Origin: Symsagittifera roscoffensis
Taxonomy: Eukaryota; Xenacoelomorpha; Acoela; Convolutidae
Assembly: GCF_963678635.1 (NCBI RefSeq)
Contig: NW_026971317.1
Coordinates: 1 to 58,507 of the forward strand
Reading direction: 5' to 3'
DNA: 58,507 nt
Shown here in pieces: positions 57,279 through 58,507 of this stretch (the first letter of the stretch is position 1; each line of letters starts with the position of its first letter). The notes beneath the pieces are model-generated. The model was given only the letters and a program-made list of their open reading frames with translations. It ran no database searches and had not been told where the DNA came from. The translations under genes were made by a program, and so were the position numbers.

Positions 57279-58507
57279 AGAAGCTGCATCAGAAATGGTA
57301 CTAACACTAGAAACATCAAGTTCTACCGAGTTCTGATCTCGGAGAATCAAAATAGCAGGAGACATATTCATTTCAAAGATGGGGATTGCAATGCAAAAGG
57401 ATACTTTTACGTTTGAGACAATGTCACCGGCTGATGTACTGAAAAAAAAAGTTCTGATCTCGGAGCACTAGAAAGAAAAATAGCGAGTTACACTTTTACT
57501 TCAAAGATGGGGATTGCAGAACTACAGGGTACTTCGAAGTTTGAGACAATGATGTCCCCAGTTGAACAATAAAAAAAGCTATGAACTATGAGCAAAGAAA
57601 AAAAATCGCAATTGCGTTTGAAAACACAAATCCAGAAGCTGAGAAACAAGTAATTTTGCCTCGACGCCAATCATATCGAAGCAAGATTCCAAATTGGCAG
57701 GTGGGAGTTGGAACCACAACAACAGAAAATCATATAGAGATCAGGTCAGGAGGACCAAACCAATTTCAGGAACTGCAGTAGATCTGGTTTGGAAAAGGAA
57801 CCGTGTAACAGATGTTTCTGAGTTGGTCAACTAAGAAACATAAATGGAAAACGACATCGGGCGAAATTCAATCAAGCTGAAAAGTGAAATTTACTAGTGC
57901 TTTTTTCGATGGCAACTCATACCCGATTATGATACACGGAGGCTTGGAAGGGGATATTCGTTCAAAGGGCTGGGAAATTTTAAGAGAAAAAGGCACTAGA
58001 TAAAATCTGAGTCTAGATTTGCAAACCAAAGTGATGATCAGAACTACAGAAAAATCGGCTCCTTAACAGCGACCGGGGTTTGACGTGCTATAATTTGAGC
58101 AGTCAAAAGATTAGAAACAAGTTTTTTAATGAGAATCTAAGAATTGTCTGATTGTCTAGGGGAGTCAAAATTCATGTGGTTATTACCAACTTAAAGTATC
58201 CATTAATCCCCGCGCAAAAAAGGAAGAAGAATGTCTTTACAAATTCTTGAAAAGGTTCATCATAAGCAAAATGTTACTCTCACAAGGTCAAAAGGAACAA
58301 ATAGAAAGTTTTTAAAAAGACTGCTTCCTTGCCTGATCGTAATTACGGTGAAAAAGATGATTCACTAAAACTGACGCTAATTGAAACCAACTAAAAGGCA
58401 GTTTCTTAAAAGTATCAAATGCCCAAAATAGACGAACTGCTGGACGGGTTAGCCAGAATTTAGTTTCAAATTGGCTGCAGAAACAGCGTAACAGTGCAAT
58501 TTCATCA
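57279..58507 (+). pseudogene. Gag-PR-RT fragment set, unit 10 (cut by window edge)
   Basis: Duplicate of 53,386-54,600, including the 115-bp internal gag duplication. The protease scrap is at 57,815-58,140 and RT from 58,300 to the window end. Confidence 0.68.

Overview
The window looks like repeat-dominated, AT-rich nuclear DNA of a metazoan, most likely an invertebrate. There are no bacterial-style genes. The content is LTR retrotransposons, short inverted-repeat elements, a tRNA-derived SINE, minisatellites and one spliced-looking exon of an animal-type alpha-galactosidase family gene (GH27). I cannot name the species.

Regions. (1) 1-13,678, minus strand: copy A of an envelope-bearing Ty3/gypsy-type retroelement. 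It has a 5' LTR, a long hairpin-rich leader, a small basic ORF, gag, aspartic protease and the first part of reverse transcriptase (RT), then a deletion, a pol C-terminal remnant, an env-like gene and an unrecognised accessory ORF that runs off the left edge. (2) 13,679-17,886: host DNA with two 350-bp inverted-repeat elements facing each other and the GH27 exon. (3) 17,887-27,418: copy B of the same family, with both LTRs (17,893-18,278 and 27,037-27,412), a 6-bp target duplication TTACCT and a primer-binding site. It has lost gag and almost all of pol but keeps env and the accessory ORF. (4) 27,419-29,487: host spacer with a SINE.

(5) 29,488-42,720: the third inverted-repeat element, then a segmentally duplicated block with 3.5-3.6 kb tandem units. 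Its first copy is split by a 2.5-kb TIR-like insertion (31,266-33,780) that carries 34-bp and 36-bp minisatellites. (6) 42,721-46,352: a second insertion with 17-bp terminal inverted repeats that houses about 75 copies of a 42-bp minisatellite rich in palindromes. (7) 34,251-41,066 and 47,040-58,507, plus strand: decayed fragments of a second Ty3/gypsy lineage in a compressed gag-PR-RT-IN order, repeated head to tail without visible LTRs. All five IN-to-gag joins look the same, so a composite unit probably formed once and was then amplified. A BEL/Pao fragment and an exon-like ORF lie in the unique island 54,731-56,030.

No gene looks intact and functional; every retroelement frame is broken. 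The signals most worth following are structural: a base-paired hairpin in the LTRs that has covaried between copies A and B, a hairpin series in the copy A leader, the post-env accessory ORF kept by both copies although each lost pol differently, and the amplified mini gag-pol composite repeat.
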